DNA from: Chloroflexota bacterium
GTDB taxonomy: Bacteria; Chloroflexota; Anaerolineae; UBA4142; SHND01
Length of the DNA stretch: 64,000 nt
Direction: 5' to 3'
NCBI GenBank assembly: GCA_016209205.1
Contig: JACQWQ010000026.1
Span: 1 to 64,000 of the forward strand
The notes beneath the pieces are model-generated. The model worked only from the letters and a program-made list of their open reading frames with translations. It made no database searches and was not told the DNA's origin. Position numbers and translations under genes: made by a program. This document shows positions 18,164-27,600 of this stretch, one piece after another (position 1 is the first letter of the stretch; each line of letters opens with the position of its first letter).

Positions 18164-18220
18164 TTGACTTTTGGCTTGCAAAACGCTAGAAGGGTGTCGT
18201 CTTCATGCTGCCCCCCCCCC
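18164..18220 (+). promoter_or_regulatory. promoter and poly-C leader of response regulator copy 2
   Basis: TTGACT (18164-18169), a 17-bp spacer and TAGAAG (18187-18192) form a weaker match than copy 1. A run of 10 C at 18211-18220 lies in the predicted leader, 61 bp before the ATG. The upstream text (about 18075-18145) is nearly the same as 15015-15075, so promoter and gene were duplicated together. The remaining part, 18043-18163, shows no gene. Confidence 0.5.
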
Positions 18221-18281
18221 GCCTGTTCCTCCACCTTGATCCCGTGCAACTCTGGATTATTCTTGTTTCCTTGGAGGGTCT

Positions 18282-18896
18282 ATGCCGTCCACTGAATCCG
18301 CACGCCTTGTCATTTTGGATCCGAGCGCATTTTATTATCACGCGATGCAATCTGCACTCGCCAGCAACTTTGATGGCATCATCATTCACGCGTGCAACGA
18401 GACGACCGCACAGGAAGCAATTGACCCCCATGGTCGTGCATTGATTTTGATCAGTCCGAACTGGGACCCGCCGGAAGCGCTGCGCTTGTGTCGCGCGCTG
18501 CGTCAAGCATCGCCTTCTACCCGCATCGTCATCATGTCGGTAGCAGCAGACCAAACCCTGTTTCAAACGGATGCCGCGTATTCCGGCGCAGGCGCGTGTC
18601 TCGCCGCGACTGCCGATACGAAAACCATTGCGGTTGCGCTGCGCCAAGTAGAACGCGGCGCAACACTTTTTGCGCCGGACGTCCTTCGCGCGGCGCACCG
18701 ATTGCCCAAACTCACACAACGCGAATTGGAATTGCTGCGCGCATTGGCGCAAGAAAAAACGGACCGTGAAATCGCCGACGAGTTATATCTGAGCGAACAC
18801 ACGGTGGGCGCGCATTTACGCAATATTTTTCGGAAACTGGAGGTGCATGGCCGCCGCGAAGCCGTGCGCCGCGCGCGGCATCGCGGGTGGGTATGA
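18282..18896 (+). CDS. LuxR/NarL-type response regulator with degenerate receiver, copy 2
   Basis: 204 aa, paralogue of the gene at 15226. The helix-turn-helix is intact (LTQRELELLRALAQEKTDRE, LSEHTVGAHLRNIFRKLEVH). The receiver region again lacks the phospho-acceptor: LILISPNWDPPEAL, and VILDPSAFYYHA in place of the acidic pair. GGAGGG precedes the ATG. It is followed by the same palindromic block as copy 1 and then by the M23-type secreted peptidase gene, so each regulator copy heads its own secreted-protein cassette. Divergence between the copies is spread over the whole length, so the duplication is not very recent. Confidence 0.9.
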   Translation: MPSTESARLVILDPSAFYYHAMQSALASNFDGIIIHACNETTAQEAIDPHGRALILISPNWDPPEALRLCRALRQASPSTRIVIMSVAADQTLFQTDAAYSGAGACLAATADTKTIAVALRQVERGATLFAPDVLRAAHRLPKLTQRELELLRALAQEKTDREIADELYLSEHTVGAHLRNIFRKLEVHGRREAVRRARHRGWV

Positions 18897-18901
18897 GGGA
18901 G

Positions 18902-18958
18902 ACGTACTACGACGTAGTAGAAAAAAATAGCACGACGTAGTACGAAAAAATACTACGG
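18902..18958. promoter_or_regulatory. candidate operator dyads downstream of response regulator copy 2
   Basis: tactacgacgtagta (18905-18919) is nearly palindromic and is followed by cacgacgtagtacg and aatactacgg, matching 15850-15902. It is located between the regulator and the M23-type gene. Confidence 0.5.
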
Positions 18959-19031
18959 CGTGGGATTGAATTAGCATACGCAACAGATTATGATGGCAGC
19001 CAAGACAAACAGCCCTAAAAAGGAGGTTCGT

Positions 19032-20164
19032 GTGAAATATATCGAACGAGTCGGTTTCTTGGCTACCCTAGTAGCACTTGTGATAATTGGGATGCTCTCT
19101 ACGCCTGTGTCCGCAGACTTCCCGAATGGACGAGATTGGGCGACGTACAAGGATTCGCGTTTGGGCTTTTCATTGGAGTATCCCGCGGGTTGGCAAATTC
19201 AGAGCCGAACAGATAATCCTGACTCTATCAGCAAAGTCCTTACATTGACTGCACCCGCCTCAAGTGAGGGTGCAGTGTCAAGTTCTATCTCGATAGGGCA
19301 GTACCTGTACGAGATCAATTCTGGTGAAACCTTGTCTCGATGGATGAACCGCTATCCGAGACAATTTTCAAAATCCGAGATCAAAACGTTTGATATGCAG
19401 CATTGGAAAATAGATGGAGCGCCCGCACGCTACATTCGCGGCGCTTCACCATTAACCCAATATCAATATACAAACATTCGTCGTGGCAGCACGGTTTGGT
19501 TCGTGTGGGCAAATTTTGCCGATACTGCAGGAACCGATTTTGGAGATATTTATCTCCGCGTTGTCAGATCGCTCAAGTTCGACAAAGAGTCGCCAACCAC
19601 ACTGCAGGCAATCTACGGTATAGATTTTCAGCCGCTCAGCATGCCCGCAATGCCACAATGCCACAAGATTCGGTTTTGCTCCCTGCTGCGCCAGAGATTG
19701 GCTCGGCATGGTGGTCCCCAGTTGTCAAGCCAATTGGGGGTAGTGCGTACACTGTCAAGTGTGGCTCATCCGCGCACACGAATGGCGCGTCGTACGCGGC
19801 AGATGTTTCAGTCGGAGTAGGCACAAACGTATATGCTGCAAACGACGGTGTTATAGAGTTTTGGGGATGGGACAATTCCGGCTATGGCAATCTTGTCAAG
19901 ATCAAGAAGACAAGCAATGGCTACAGACATTACTATGGACATCTGAATGAAATTAACTTTGCCCAACCTAGTAATGTAACCCGAGCTGCCTATCTCGGTA
20001 AATCGGGCAGTAGTGGCACAACTCAAGCGCATCTCCATTTCCATGTCCAAAGCGGATCGAACCAACTTACAGCGACCGGCATTACGCTTGTAGGAATGAC
20101 CGGGTTTACGAGTAATCAAAACTATCCGGGTGTTAACGCGGCTTGTGGCACAATGGGGCGATAG
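19032..20164 (+). pseudogene. secreted M23-family peptidase, frameshifted by an 8-bp tandem duplication
   Basis: The start is GTG 19032, with AAAAGGAGG ideally placed upstream. A signal peptide (MKYIERVGFLATLVALVIIG, ending about PVSA) leads into a PsbP/lipoprotein-like domain (GFSLEYPAGWQIQ). The frame then breaks. atgccaca occurs twice head to tail at 19650-19657 and 19658-19665; removing one copy restores AMPQDSVLLPAAPEIGSAWW and the M23 (LytM-like) domain: HTNGASYAADV, ANDGVIEFWG, YYGHL, and HLHFHV with the Zn-binding HxH. The intact protein would be about 374 aa and would cut peptidoglycan or another peptide outside the cell. It may be a pseudogene, a phase-variable gene or an assembly error. 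Confidence 0.85.
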
Positions 20165-20233
20165 TTATCAAAATGCGCATACTTGCATCTATCACGCGCA
20201 TATTCTCATTTCAAAAAAAGCATCAAACAAACC

Positions 20234-20274
20234 ATGTCATGGGGCATAGCACATATGGGCTTGCCCCATGACAT
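20234..20274. terminator. hairpin after the M23-type gene
   Basis: atgtcatggggca (20234-20246) pairs exactly with tgccccatgacat (20262-20274). There is no clear T run, so termination is only probable. Confidence 0.5.
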
Positions 20275-20277
20275 ACA

Positions 20278-20507
20278 GTTAACTGTCAATAATCAGGACA
20301 TCGTGTACGGCTTTTTAGACATTCTCTAACCGCGACTGTAGTCAAGACATCGTGTACGGTTCCAAATGCTATTAGTCAAGAATCGTCGGCATTCAAGCCC
20401 GAAAATTGAAAATAGTACACGATGTTGTGAGTACGATTGGCAGTTAGGGAGTCCACGATGTTGTGATTGCAAACCAGTACACGATGTCCTGATTATTGAC
20501 AGTTAAC
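20278..20507. mobile_element. 230-bp MITE-like element with perfect 31-bp terminal inverted repeats
   Basis: The ends 20278-20308 and 20477-20507 are exact inverted copies (outermost gttaactgtcaataatcagg). Inside, the core word gacatcgtgtac is repeated at 20346-20357 in the left orientation and as gtacacgatgt at 20415-20425 and ccacgatgt near 20453, like multiple transposase-binding sites. There is no open frame for a transposase, so it would move only with help in trans. Dinucleotide ca flanks both ends and could be a short target duplication. The TGTC start of the inner end recalls IS481-type ends (inference). Confidence 0.85.
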
Positions 20508-20527
20508 CACTAGAGAGTTTGAGTTTC

Positions 20528-21697
20528 ATGAAGACCTTACGATGTCTAACCTTGGCAGTCATGTTTGCGTTCATGTTCGGCGGCTGCGCGCCCACGACAC
20601 CGCAATTTGATTCGCGTCCACCGACCGCGACGCATACGCCGTTGAACACGACCTTGCCCGGCGCCAGCCCTACGTTGTTTTCTCCCGCGACGCCGCCTTT
20701 AGCTCATGCCGTTCCAAACACAACGCTCTTGTATAGCCGGGACTGTGGTCTCTATGCGCTGCCGTCTTTGGCTGCGCTGGATAAACCTGAAATGCGCGCG
20801 GTGTATCAGGGCTTGGCAAATTGTAATGATTTCGGCGCGTTCCTTGTCGGTTATGCGCCCATTCTCTCTCCCGACCACAAACAACTTTTCATCACAGGAC
20901 CCTACGAAAGTTGGCTTGCCAATTTAGAAACGGGCGCGCTGCGAAAATTCTTTTCTGCAAAAACAGCCCCATCTTGGAGTCCTGCGAGCGATGCGTTAGC
21001 GTATGTTGCGGATGAAACGCTCTATCGCCTCGGCGTGGCGCAAGGTGCAAAACCGGAGCCGCTGTTCCAACACGCAAATTTAATTCCCTTGTTTGCGCGC
21101 TGGTCACCCGACGGCAGATGGATTGCCGCCGCAAGCACGACTGAAAACAATGCGAACGGTGAACCGCAAATCACAATTTGGGCAATTCCCGCGACGGGCG
21201 GCGACGCGCGCGCGTTGGGCACAATACCTGTCCCCGCGACCGAGTGGGTTCCTCAAGATATGCAATGGGCGCCCGATAGTCAAGCCATTGGCACATCCTT
21301 TGGCTGGTTCTTGTCACTCGACGGAACAAAACAGCTGGTCACGGAATTGGCAACTATACCGTGGTGGACACCCGCACAAGCTCGCAAATTAATTGGTAAT
21401 CAAGTGGACCCGAAATGGGACTTTTCGCACGATGGAAAGCGTTTGGCGTGGCTGGAACCGAAAGATGGTTCGTTTCAAATTGTGACGATAGATGCATCCA
21501 CGCGCGCCCAAGAATTGATCGGAACCCTTCCAGCTCCGTACGCGCTGATGGTTCGGTGGAGTGCGGATGACCGGTTCTTGATTATTGATGCAGGCGGAGT
21601 CATTTGGAAGATGGCGGCTGTGCCCGGCAGCGCCGCCGAACCTGTGCTCAAAGATGCGCTGTTGGTAAATGTTATTCCGCGTCCAAATGCGCCGTAG
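20528..21697 (+). CDS. lipoprotein with TolB/PD40-like beta-propeller repeats
   Basis: About 389 aa from ATG 20528. The signal peptide ends with the lipobox FMFGGC, so it should be lipid-anchored outside the cytoplasmic membrane. A Thr/Pro-rich linker (TATHTPLNTTLPG) leads to a domain with repeated blade motifs: ILSPDHKQLF, SWSPASDALAYV, RWSPDGRWIAAA, QWAPDSQAIGTS, FSHDGKRLAWLE, RWSADDRFLII. These are typical of PD40/TolB-type propellers that bind proteins or glycans. There is no catalytic motif. The gene starts only 21 bp after the MITE, so the element may supply or disrupt its promoter. Confidence 0.85.
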   Translation: MKTLRCLTLAVMFAFMFGGCAPTTPQFDSRPPTATHTPLNTTLPGASPTLFSPATPPLAHAVPNTTLLYSRDCGLYALPSLAALDKPEMRAVYQGLANCNDFGAFLVGYAPILSPDHKQLFITGPYESWLANLETGALRKFFSAKTAPSWSPASDALAYVADETLYRLGVAQGAKPEPLFQHANLIPLFARWSPDGRWIAAASTTENNANGEPQITIWAIPATGGDARALGTIPVPATEWVPQDMQWAPDSQAIGTSFGWFLSLDGTKQLVTELATIPWWTPAQARKLIGNQVDPKWDFSHDGKRLAWLEPKDGSFQIVTIDASTRAQELIGTLPAPYALMVRWSADDRFLIIDAGGVIWKMAAVPGSAAEPVLKDALLVNVIPRPNAP

Positions 21698-21777
21698 GAA
21701 ACATATTTCAATGAGTTGCTATCAAGAACCACGCGCGGCAAAAATCCAACGCATGGTTCTTTCTGCCACCATCGCTT

Positions 21778-23130
21778 TCATCGCGGGGATGCGAACACGG
21801 GCGCGATTTCTTGCACGGTCACTTTTTCAATCCCCAAATTCATCGCCGTCAAACGCGGCGCAATGTCGCCGTAACCGCGTTCCAAAAACGCGATGCCATT
21901 CACCTGTGTTTCGCCCGGCGCAATCGCGGCGGCAATCACGTATGCCAAGCCCGCGCGCAAATCGGGAATCGTGATTTCGTCCGCATCGTGAAACGGCGTC
22001 GGTCCCATGATGATGGCGCTGTGCTCGTGTCCCTGGTCGCGGTAACGACACGGCACGCTGCCCAAACAATGCGTCGTCAATTGCGTTTTCGCGCCGAGTT
22101 TGTTCAACGCTTTCAAATAGCCAAAGCGTTTTTCGTACACCGTTTCGTGAATCACCGAAATGCCGTCCGCCTGCGTCAACAAAATCGCAAACGGCTGCTG
22201 CCAATCGGTCGAGAATCCGGGATACACATCCGTTTCAATCATCGTCGGACGAATCGCGCCGCGCCGGAAAAAGCGGATGCTTTCCGCGCCCTTGAGCTCG
22301 ATCCCCCCCCCCACGAGTTGATAGTACGACAAAAAGTTGCCGAGCGTTTCGGGACGAATGCCGTGAACGGTAATGTCGCCGTCCGACGCGCACGCGAGGC
22401 ACGCCCACGACGCGGCTTCGAGGCGGTCGCCGAGAATCGGCATGGTGGTGCCGCTCAGCGCAGGTACACCATCTATGCGAATTTCGCGGTTGGGCGTCGT
22501 AAAAATAATTGCGCCCATCGAACGCAGCATCGTGATCAGTTCGAAAATTTCCGGCTCCATCGCCGCGTTCGTAATCACCGTGCGCCCTTCCGCCAACACG
22601 CCGAGATACAAACTCGTTTCCGTCGCGCCGACGCTCGGATAGGGCAGATTGATTTGCGCGCCATGTAGTTTGCCGTACCGCCGCGCGACAAACCCGTCGT
22701 CCGTTTCTTCGATAATGCCGCCGAACGCGCGAATTGCGGCGAGATGAAAGTCCACGCCGCGCGTGCCGATTTTGTCGCCGCCCAACACGGGCACGAACAC
22801 TTCGCTCCAATGGTGCAGCAGCGCGCCAAGCAACAGAATCGGAATCCGGTTGCTGCCCGAGTGGGGCGTCGGCACGTGCGACGATTTCATCGCCGACGGG
22901 TCAATCGTCATCGTGTCGTCTCGACGCGTAACCTTGATGCCGACCGATTCCAACATTTCCTGCGTAATGTCCGTGTCGCCAATCGGCGGCACATTCGTCA
23001 GCGTCGTCGGTTGCTCGCTCAACAGCGCGGCGACCATGGCTTTGGTTGCAAAATTTTTCGCGCCGAGCGTTTTAATTTCCCCGCGCACGGGATGTCCACC
23101 GCGAATGCGATACGCTATGGTTTCTTTCAT
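21778..23130 (-). CDS. murA: UDP-N-acetylglucosamine 1-carboxyvinyltransferase (MurA-like, Cys-to-Asp)
   Basis: 450-aa enolpyruvyl transferase of the first committed step of peptidoglycan synthesis: PEP plus UDP-GlcNAc gives enolpyruvyl-UDP-GlcNAc. The Lys25-Asn26 pair (LGAKNFATK) is present. The active-site loop reads LGGDKIGTRGVDFH, so Asp119 stands where most MurA have the fosfomycin-target Cys; by analogy with known Asp-type enzymes this predicts intrinsic fosfomycin insensitivity. The start is ATG 23130, because GGAGG is 9 bp upstream; the ATG at 23139 lies too close to it. A run of 10 G in the coding sense (plus 22303-22312) encodes part of VGGGIE and is a slippage risk. Two decayed 3' copies lie at 16.8 and 17.9 kb. 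Confidence 0.93.
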   Translation of the reverse strand: MKETIAYRIRGGHPVRGEIKTLGAKNFATKAMVAALLSEQPTTLTNVPPIGDTDITQEMLESVGIKVTRRDDTMTIDPSAMKSSHVPTPHSGSNRIPILLLGALLHHWSEVFVPVLGGDKIGTRGVDFHLAAIRAFGGIIEETDDGFVARRYGKLHGAQINLPYPSVGATETSLYLGVLAEGRTVITNAAMEPEIFELITMLRSMGAIIFTTPNREIRIDGVPALSGTTMPILGDRLEAASWACLACASDGDITVHGIRPETLGNFLSYYQLVGGGIELKGAESIRFFRRGAIRPTMIETDVYPGFSTDWQQPFAILLTQADGISVIHETVYEKRFGYLKALNKLGAKTQLTTHCLGSVPCRYRDQGHEHSAIIMGPTPFHDADEITIPDLRAGLAYVIAAAIAPGETQVNGIAFLERGYGDIAPRLTAMNLGIEKVTVQEIAPVFASPR

Positions 23131-23301
23131 TTCGTGCATCCTCCATGCAGCAAACCCAACAGATATAGCATACTGATTTCTCGCATGGCGTCAATGTAAT
23201 TTTGATGCCAGAGGAACAGAGGAATGACGGATTTCGTGCACACAAAGTTCTATGCTTGAATCGCTTCAAGACCAACTCGATTGAAAAAAGGAGGCAGACG
23301 A

Positions 23302-24141
23302 ATGAAAAAATCGATGATGCTTGTTTTGGGGCTCGGTGTTCTTGCTTTGGTTGCATTCAAAGTTCTTGCTTTGGATTCCGCTATCGCTGCTCCCAAAGCA
23401 AGCTGTCCTGGGCTTGATCGTCCTTGTGCGGACGGTTATTACAATGCGCCCAATCTTCAACGAACCATAACCGGAGTGATGACACTAGAGCGGATTCCTA
23501 ATTCGTATGTGGGCAAAAGACCTTTCGGGTTTCCGAAAACCCGAAAGGTCTGCCCACCAATCAGACTGGAATCCGCTCTAATGTCCAGTGGCGATCCACA
23601 AATCCGCGATCAAGCACAGAATAGCTACTCTGCAATGCGTGTCGCTGTTGCCACAACGGATCCGATTAACCACACGAATTGCGGCATTGGCGAAATAGGA
23701 TGGGTAAAATCTCCGACCCACTATAATGATCAGCATAGACATGTGTATATTACCTATCACTGGGAAGAATGTGCTCCCAATGGACAAGGAACGACAATTG
23801 ATACCCCCATTGTTTTGGCGGATGGGGACTATAGTCCGCATGACTATCGCGTCACCGAAAAACAAAAGGATCCTACGCTTTGGCGTTTCAGATACGATGT
23901 GAATGCATATACAAAAAAGATTCGGATGGACTTTCAAAAAACTCTCAATGTGGGGTGTGGTGGCGGGGTTTCAAGCGATCAAAACGCGATAGGTCTCTCT
24001 ACCTGCAACAACGTAGCATACGCCAACAACGACTGGAGTCAGTGGGTGCTTGTACCAAGTCACAAGAAGAGAGTTGTAGCACCCTATTGGGTAGGAAATA
24101 TCAACGCCTCAACATGGCAAGCCGGTGGACATAACGAATAA
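23302..24141 (+). CDS. secreted hypothetical protein with an inserted palindrome
   Basis: 279 aa from ATG 23302; AAAGGAGG lies about 8 bp upstream. The signal peptide is MKKSMMLVLGLGVLALVAFK, to about AIAA. The mature part has no domain I recognise. It is Cys-containing (CPGLDRPC, CNN) and rich in His, Tyr and Trp (HRHVYITYHWEEC), suggesting an extracytoplasmic, disulphide-bonded protein. Residues around VGKRPFGFPKTRKV are encoded by a hairpin repeat (23487-23579) that keeps the frame. It is followed 22 bp later by a membrane-anchored protein gene, forming a two-gene unit; a decayed version of the unit lies at 15.9-16.7 kb. Confidence 0.75.
   Translation: MKKSMMLVLGLGVLALVAFKVLALDSAIAAPKASCPGLDRPCADGYYNAPNLQRTITGVMTLERIPNSYVGKRPFGFPKTRKVCPPIRLESALMSSGDPQIRDQAQNSYSAMRVAVATTDPINHTNCGIGEIGWVKSPTHYNDQHRHVYITYHWEECAPNGQGTTIDTPIVLADGDYSPHDYRVTEKQKDPTLWRFRYDVNAYTKKIRMDFQKTLNVGCGGGVSSDQNAIGLSTCNNVAYANNDWSQWVLVPSHKKRVVAPYWVGNINASTWQAGGHNE
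23487..23579. repeat. nested palindrome inside a coding sequence
   Basis: Outer arms agagcggattcc (23487-23498) and ggaatccgctct (23568-23579) are exact. gtgggca (23509-23515) pairs with 23551-23557, and agacctttcgggttt (23518-23532) with 23537-23551. It is of the same style as the palindromes at 1410 and 54967, and adds about 30 codons in frame. Confidence 0.75.
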
Positions 24142-24163
24142 GCGCATAGGAACCGGAGGAGTA

Positions 24164-24772
24164 ATGAAAATGAAACAGATCAAAAATACACGTTTCTTGT
24201 TCCTTGCAGTAGGATTCGGCGCTTTGCTTTTCGTTCTACTGGTAACCGGTTCGTTGGTCGTCGCAGATACTCAAAAGCGCGCAAAAAGTGATTACGGTTA
24301 TCTGAACCAAGTATCGGCAAAAGCCGCTACTGCCAAGATGACCGATGTCATTGCAGTCGCTCTCGAAAAAGCAGAGACGGCAGGCATGAAGAATTCGCCA
24401 AAGGAAATGCGCATCGTCAGCGGCGTTTACAGGGAGTTTGAACGTCCAGGTGAATCGGATTCTTTCTATGACAAAAAACGGGTTCACGTCGTATGGATCG
24501 TAAGTGAACCATACAAAATTGTATTGCCCGGTGCGCGCAATCAAGTCGTTAGCCATCTGTATGTCTTTGTTGATTCTGAAACCGGACAAGCATTTGAATT
24601 TCGCTATGGCGAAAAACCGAGTCCACAACTGGAACAAATAGCTTGGCAGCGCGTGACCAAGGCGGATATAGGCAAATTTCCTGTGCCAGTGTTCAGTTAC
24701 GACGCATATTTACCGCCTGCAAAAGGCGACCAAGCGAATCCTTCTGCTACAGAGACGCCTGTAAGCAAATAG
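24164..24772 (+). CDS. membrane-anchored hypothetical protein
   Basis: 202 aa from ATG 24164, with GGAGGAG just upstream. An N-terminal membrane segment (FLFLAVGFGALLFVLLVTGS) is followed by an extracytoplasmic domain with HLYVFVDSETGQAFEFRYGE, reminiscent of a PepSY-like or peptidase-propeptide-like strand pattern but not a safe match. The C-terminus is Pro/Thr-rich. It is probably co-transcribed with the 23302 gene and is architecturally similar to the 16144 product. A bidirectional terminator follows. Confidence 0.72.
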   Translation: MKMKQIKNTRFLFLAVGFGALLFVLLVTGSLVVADTQKRAKSDYGYLNQVSAKAATAKMTDVIAVALEKAETAGMKNSPKEMRIVSGVYREFERPGESDSFYDKKRVHVVWIVSEPYKIVLPGARNQVVSHLYVFVDSETGQAFEFRYGEKPSPQLEQIAWQRVTKADIGKFPVPVFSYDAYLPPAKGDQANPSATETPVSK

Positions 24773-24799
24773 TTTTTTCTGCATTCACCTGCAAAAATC

Positions 24800-24835
24800 A
24801 AATCCGCCCGCGCGAGATCTCGCGCGGGCGGGTTT
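24800..24835. terminator. bidirectional terminator between the 24164 gene and metK
   Basis: An 18-bp stem with no loop spacer (aaatccgcccgcgcgaga with 24818-24835, one mismatch), GC-rich core and A/T ends, lies between two convergent genes. Confidence 0.8.
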
Positions 24836-24854
24836 ATTATCTCCGATGCTCGTT

Positions 24855-26060
24855 TTACAGTCCTGCTTCTGTTCTCAAGAATTCTGCCTTGTCAATGCGT
24901 TCCCACGGCGCGTCAATGTCGTGACGACCAAAGTGCCCGTATGCCGCCGTCGGTTGATAGATCGGACGGCGCAAATCCAAATCGCGAATGATTGCCGCCG
25001 GGCGCAGATCAAAGTGTTTGCGAATCAGCGCGTTGATTTTGTCGAGCGACACTTTTTCCGTGCCAAACGTTTCACCCATCACCGAAACGGGATGCGCAAC
25101 GCCAATCGCGTACGCGACTTGGAGTTCAAAGCGCTCCGCGAGTCCCGCCGCGACGACATTTTTAGCGACGTACCGCGCGGCGTACGCCGCCGAGCGGTCC
25201 ACCTTTGTCGGGTCTTTGCCGCTGAACGCGCCGCCGCCGTGCCGCGCAATGCCGCCGTACGTGTCCACGATGATTTTGCGTCCGGTCAAGCCCGCATCGC
25301 CCATCGGTCCGCCGATGAAAAAGCGCCCCGTCGGATTCACAAAATAGCGCGTGTTTTTGTCCAGCAATTCTTCCGGCACGACCGATTCGATGACGTACTT
25401 GCGAATATCGGACGCGATTTTCTTGTGCTCCAAATCTTGCCAGTGCTGCGTCGAAATCACGATCGTGTCCACGCGCACCGGTTTGCCGTACGCGTATTCC
25501 ACCGTCACTTGCGATTTGCCGTCGGGCCCAAGATACGGCAGCACGCCGTCCTTGCGCACTTCGGCGAGCCGTTTCGTCAATTTGTGCGCGAGGTTGATCG
25601 TGAGCGGCATGTATTCGGGCGTCTCGTTGCAGGCAAAACCGATCATCATGCCCTGATCGCCCGCGCCGACGCGGTCAATTGGATCGGTGTCGCCTTCGCG
25701 TTCTTCGAGCGCATGATTCACACCTTGCGCGATATCGGGCGATTGTTTTTTGATGGACACGATAATGCCCGCCGTTCGGTAATCGAGACAATACTTGCTG
25801 TCGGTATAACCAATTTTCTCTAACGTGTCACGCGCAATATCATAGGCATCAAAGTACGCGGTGGTGGTGATCTCGCCCATGACTACGACGAGACCACCGC
25901 TCGCCGCCGCTTCACAGGCGACCCGTCCATACGGATCATGCGCATAAATTGCATCCAACACACCGTCAGAGATTTGGTCGCACACTTTGTCGGGATGTCC
26001 TTCGGTGACGGATTCCGAAGTGAGCAGCAATTTCGGCGCTGCCATGAAAGTAGTGGTCAT
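24855..26060 (-). CDS. metK: S-adenosylmethionine synthetase
   Basis: 401-aa (usual 380-400) enzyme making SAM from methionine and ATP. Signatures are present: [18 protein letters not shown] at the N-terminus, [18 protein letters not shown], the flexible-loop region [30 protein letters not shown], and the C-terminal YGHFGR. The start may be ATG 26060 or the internal [11 protein letters not shown], 15 bp later. It is upstream of nothing else on its strand, but ahcY and an adenosine-kinase-like gene follow on the same strand to the right, so the SAM cycle enzymes are clustered. No SAM riboswitch is seen directly in front of this gene. Confidence 0.97.
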   Translation of the reverse strand: MTTTFMAAPKLLLTSESVTEGHPDKVCDQISDGVLDAIYAHDPYGRVACEAAASGGLVVVMGEITTTAYFDAYDIARDTLEKIGYTDSKYCLDYRTAGIIVSIKKQSPDIAQGVNHALEEREGDTDPIDRVGAGDQGMMIGFACNETPEYMPLTINLAHKLTKRLAEVRKDGVLPYLGPDGKSQVTVEYAYGKPVRVDTIVISTQHWQDLEHKKIASDIRKYVIESVVPEELLDKNTRYFVNPTGRFFIGGPMGDAGLTGRKIIVDTYGGIARHGGGAFSGKDPTKVDRSAAYAARYVAKNVVAAGLAERFELQVAYAIGVAHPVSVMGETFGTEKVSLDKINALIRKHFDLRPAAIIRDLDLRRPIYQPTAAYGHFGRHDIDAPWERIDKAEFLRTEAGL

Positions 26061-26062
26061 AT

Positions 26063-26150
26063 TTATCTAGTGATCAGTAATCAGTGACCAGTTATCAGTA
26101 ATCAGACTGATAACTGGTCGCTGATTACTGATTACTGATTACTGGCTACT
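26063..26150. repeat. cagtnatcagt repeats forming a dyad
   Basis: gatcagtaatcagtgaccag words are followed by their inverted versions. They fill the gap between the metK start and ahcY stop, so the metK promoter must be inside or beyond them. The same family occurs at 31811-31888, 45300-45385 and 63434-63690. Confidence 0.85.
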
Positions 26151-26155
26151 TGATT

Positions 26156-27578
<1,423 letters not shown>

Positions 27579-27600
<22 letters not shown>

